Positions 61,478 to 64,000 of a stretch of 64,000 bases of DNA are shown here, piece after piece. The notes beneath the pieces are model-generated. The model ran no database searches, was not told the origin of the DNA, and saw only the letters and a program-made list of their open reading frames with translations. This DNA comes from GYS-P2D sp964522505. Its GTDB lineage: Bacteria > Bacteroidota > Bacteroidia > Chitinophagales > Saprospiraceae. How positions within the stretch are numbered: the stretch's first letter is position 1; each line of letters opens with the position of its first letter. Position numbers and translations under genes: made by a program. Where the stretch lies: assembly GCA_964522505.1 (NCBI GenBank), contig CAZFWJ010000002.1:40518-104517 (forward strand), written 5' to 3'.

Positions 61478-62245
61478 TTAGTATAAATCAAACTCCGCTA
61501 TTACTGGGCAGTGGTCGGAGTGCATGACGTCCTTGTACATCCGACATTCAGTCAATTTTTTACTAAACTCATCAGTAATAGAGATATAATCGATGCGCCA
61601 ACCCTTATCTCTTTGGCGGGCACCAGCTCGATAACTCCACCAGCTATACAGACTTTCTTCAGGATAGAGTGATCTAAATGCATCCACGAAGCCACTATCA
61701 AACCACTCTGCCAGCCAAGCACGTTCATCAGGTTTGTATCCAGAAGGCTTGTCCTTGCGGTCAGGATTGTGGATATCGAGGCGGTCACGGACTACGTTAT
61801 AGTCGCCGACTACAACCAAATTTTTGTGCTTCTTCTTCATCTCGGTTATCCATGGACCGAAGTCATGGAGAAACTCCATCTTAAATTCATGCCGAGCATC
61901 ACCACTCGAGCCCGAGGGAATATAGACATTGATTAAAGACCAATCATCAAAGTGTGTGGTAACCGTCCTGCCCTCACTATCATATTGCTCGATCCCTATA
62001 CCCACTTCTACACTTTGAGGTTCTATTTTAGTGATGGTCAGTACACCGCTGTACCCTTTCTTTACTGCGCTATGCCAATAGTATCGGTAGCCGAGCTCTT
62101 CAAGCTGTGTCATGTCGACTTGCTCCGGTTGACTCTTGGTCTCTTGGATACAGATGATATCTGCTGAGTCCATTGCTATCCAATCAAAGAGCCCTTTTTT
62201 GATTGCGGCTCTGATGCCATTAACGTTATAACTGACTAATCTCAT
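61478..62245 (-). CDS. xth: Exodeoxyribonuclease III
   Basis: A 255-residue AP endonuclease/3'-5' exonuclease. The motifs are ICIQETKSQ (metal-binding Glu), YSGVLTI, GDYNVV (catalytic DxN), RIDYI and MHSDHCPVIAEF (catalytic Asp-His pair), in the order of the ExoIII family. It cuts the DNA backbone 5' to abasic sites for base excision repair. It is convergent with the second thioredoxin gene at a distance of six bases and followed on its own strand after that by nothing. Length is normal. A nearby XRE-S24 cassette is unrelated in position. Confidence 0.95.
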   Translation of the reverse strand: MRLVSYNVNGIRAAIKKGLFDWIAMDSADIICIQETKSQPEQVDMTQLEELGYRYYWHSAVKKGYSGVLTITKIEPQSVEVGIGIEQYDSEGRTVTTHFDDWSLINVYIPSGSSGDARHEFKMEFLHDFGPWITEMKKKHKNLVVVGDYNVVRDRLDIHNPDRKDKPSGYKPDERAWLAEWFDSGFVDAFRSLYPEESLYSWWSYRAGARQRDKGWRIDYISITDEFSKKLTECRMYKDVMHSDHCPVIAEFDLY

Positions 62246-62251
62246 AAATCT

Positions 62252-62992
62252 TTATAGCTCTATGGGACTGCTGTTAAATCCTAAGTCCGACCAGTTCTGA
62301 CCAGACTTGATATCAGTCATCGGAATATCCAAATTCATCAAGCTCAAAGTGTGCGCTTGAGCAACTCTTGCACCACCTGCGAGTGTGGTATAGTCCGACC
62401 AGCTGGTATATACACCTCCTACCGGAATGATTTTAACCCACATTTTATATCCGGTAGGAAGACCTGTATCATCGACGTACCACAGATATTGATCACCAGG
62501 AGTTACTCCACCAGATTCATAGGTGATGAGTAGGCCTTCTTTGCCATCTGCATCTACGGCCATATCTCTCTTAGTACCTGGATCAAAAACTTTATATGGG
62601 GCACTAAACCAAAATGAATCATTACACCAAAAACCCCATGCGGACTGGATTGCCTTGGTCTTATCGTCTCCGCTGAGCTCAGCATCTCCTTTGTAGGCTT
62701 TGCCGTCTACTTCATCCATGTCGAGATGAACTACATAGTCCTTCCACGATACTCGAGAGTTATTATTTACTTTATCCCAGACATAGTGATGACCACCTGG
62801 GAATGACCATTGCACGTAGTTCAGTGTATCCCATGCAGGCTTATTCATTGCTGTCAACACCTGTTGAGCTACCGCATCGGCATTGCCTTCTACTATCTTT
62901 GGTTCTGATTCACTGAGCACAAACTTGACTATGATAAATCCGATGAGCAGAAGCACAACAAGCGCTATAAGTATCCTTTTGATCCATTTCAT
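62252..62992 (-). CDS. Membrane-anchored hypothetical protein, 246 aa
   Basis: An N-terminal membrane anchor (IKRILIALVVLLLIGFIIVKFVL) is followed by an extracytoplasmic domain (VVHLDMDEVDGKAYKGDAELSG..., SFWFSAPYKVFDPGTKRDMAVD, DQYLWYVDDTGLPTGYKMWVKIIPVGGVYTSWSDY). It looks like an outer-facing beta-sandwich; related hypothetical proteins exist in Bacteroidota. No catalytic site is evident. It precedes xth by six bases in the same direction, so co-transcription is likely. Confidence 0.65.
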   Translation of the reverse strand: MKWIKRILIALVVLLLIGFIIVKFVLSESEPKIVEGNADAVAQQVLTAMNKPAWDTLNYVQWSFPGGHHYVWDKVNNNSRVSWKDYVVHLDMDEVDGKAYKGDAELSGDDKTKAIQSAWGFWCNDSFWFSAPYKVFDPGTKRDMAVDADGKEGLLITYESGGVTPGDQYLWYVDDTGLPTGYKMWVKIIPVGGVYTSWSDYTTLAGGARVAQAHTLSLMNLDIPMTDIKSGQNWSDLGFNSSPIEL

Positions 62993-63181
62993 ACATTGGA
63001 GAATTTGAGGGGTAAGTTAAGTAGCTTAGAGTAAATAACAGTCTGATCAACCTATAAGAAACCCTATAGAAATTAGCGAAGAGAACAAATTTCACAGCAA
63101 CCACCTAGGTCAAGGTCTACCTACAGAGTCGTCAAAACCACTTTAACACAAGGAGCGTCTACTTAACAAGACTACAGCAGA

Positions 63182-64000
63182 GTTTACCTTAAGATTTTCG
63201 GCGACTTTAAAAAAAGCAATCCTCAAAAAGCCCTGTCACATCTCGAAAAAGCTGTTAGCTATAAGGACTCCCTAATCAACAAGGCTAATCTCATAGACGC
63301 CACCAAAAGAGACCTGCAATAAAAGTTTGAAAAAGAACAGTTGATCAAAGATCAGGAACTTCAACAAGCAGAAACTGAGGCGGCACTCAACAAAGTCAAA
63401 ATTAAACAGCAGCGCTTCACCTATCTAATAATTTTAGTCGTTGCGACATTACTGCTAGGATTACTGCTGATCTATTTAAATCAACTCAGAACACAAAAAG
63501 AGTTAGCTGATCAGAAGAGCATAGTGAAATCTCAAAAGATCATACAATTGGAAAAAGAAAAATAAGATACTCTCTATGAATGCAATGATCGAAGGACAAG
63601 AGGCAGAACGTATTCGTATCGCTAAGGATTGGCATGATTGGGGGACTGTTATCTACCATTAAGGCACACTTCAGTAATATCCAAAGTGAAATACAGAAGA
63701 TAGAATCAATGCAACTCTATGATCGAGCACAGGAGATGATGGACGAAGCTTGTGACGAAATCAGGCGTATTTCGCATGACCTGATGCCTGGCGTATTGTG
63801 GTTAGAAGGACTGGAAAGTGCGGCAGAACTATTCGCTCGAGACTGGATGACGCTCATGGTATCAATATTAATGTTGAGGCAAAAACGGACCTTTCATGCA
63901 ATCGAACCGCTGTATCAGCATCTGGAGGGATAGCCAAGCCGCTTTACATAGGGATATTCAGAGGTAAGGGCATAGCTATCTCATGTTGAGTATTACCCTT
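63182..64000 (+). pseudogene. Decayed NarL-type sensor histidine kinase (TPR-TM-HisKA_3)
   Basis: A coherent TPR-like part (FGDFKKSNPQKALSHLEKAVSYKDSL, 63193 on) runs into a TAA at 63320; the same frame then gives a coiled coil and a membrane helix (FTYLIILVVATLLLGLLLIYLN). After 63560 the frame changes to MNAMIEGQEAERIRIAKDWHDW, where HD is the phosphoacceptor (IAKDLHDGLGG in intact relatives); about four bases are missing there, and GGLLSTIKAHFSNIQSEIQ...EACDEIRRISHDLMPGVL continues in the third frame, then changes again near 63838. At least one nonsense and three frameshift events, so non-functional. It runs past the right edge, so the ATPase domain cannot be judged. Confidence 0.88.

Overview
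The window looks like a chromosomal segment of a Bacteroidota bacterium, most likely of the Saprospiria (inference; no rRNA is present). Supporting marks are an outer-membrane TonB-dependent receptor with a CarboxypepD_reg-like N-terminus, a 1117-residue secreted zincin with a C-terminal type IX secretion (Por) sorting domain, several protein families I know mainly from this phylum (DUF2480, DUF4294, DUF6495, 3-coathanger stack, bPH2 pairs), a mevalonate-pathway gene, and a TAnnTTTG-type -7 promoter element before recA. The DNA is moderately AT-rich and densely coding. No CRISPR array, prophage or replication origin was seen.

Layout. 1-9 kb: partial TonB receptor, a DksA/TraR zinc-finger protein, scpB, DUF2480, a lytic transglycosylase, a PfkB kinase, tatA, and a mvaD/DUF4294/rhodanese operon. 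9-13.5 kb: PAP2-like membrane protein, sulfotransferase, then a tightly packed trio (alkyltransferase-like protein, short sulfotransferase-like protein, class IV aminotransferase). 13.7-21 kb: housekeeping genes recA, pdeM, an ECF sigma factor with a small candidate antagonist, prfA, lgt, mtaB. 21-27.4 kb: PhoD phosphatase, small lipoproteins, TspO-like protein, thioredoxin-like protein, quinone oxidoreductase.

27.4-35.8 kb is the most striking region: a damage-tolerance cassette of a self-cleavable LexA-like repressor (HTH plus S24), a Y-family polymerase (DinB type), a SRAP/YedK abasic-site shield protein, a DnaE2-type error-prone replicase and a PA0069-type radical SAM protein. Four of these five carry a predicted beta-sliding-clamp peptide (QxxLF type): internal in DinB and DnaE2, at the extreme C-terminus in the SRAP and radical SAM proteins. 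The cassette is interrupted by two selfish elements: a Y1/HUH transposase flanked by inverted REP-like hairpins, and a 23S-intervening-sequence-type four-helix-bundle gene behind a 7-bp tandem repeat. Palindromic operator-like sites precede the repressor, and the DnaE2 frame lacks a standard start codon.

35.8-64 kb: a SEFIR/TIR-like protein (candidate anti-phage effector) at the end of an MBL-fold/DUF1295 gene string; the T9SS-exported M43-like metalloprotease; a bacterial PH-domain pair; three related secreted thioredoxin-fold proteins (one alone, two in tandem); ileS; an M28 peptidase; a duplicated lamin-tail-domain protein; a tRNA with CAT anticodon; a CMP-kinase-like protein; an 800-residue zinc metalloprotease with a TMEM220-like partner; a class III aminotransferase; exonuclease III; and, at the right edge, the frameshifted remains of a HisKA_3 sensor kinase.
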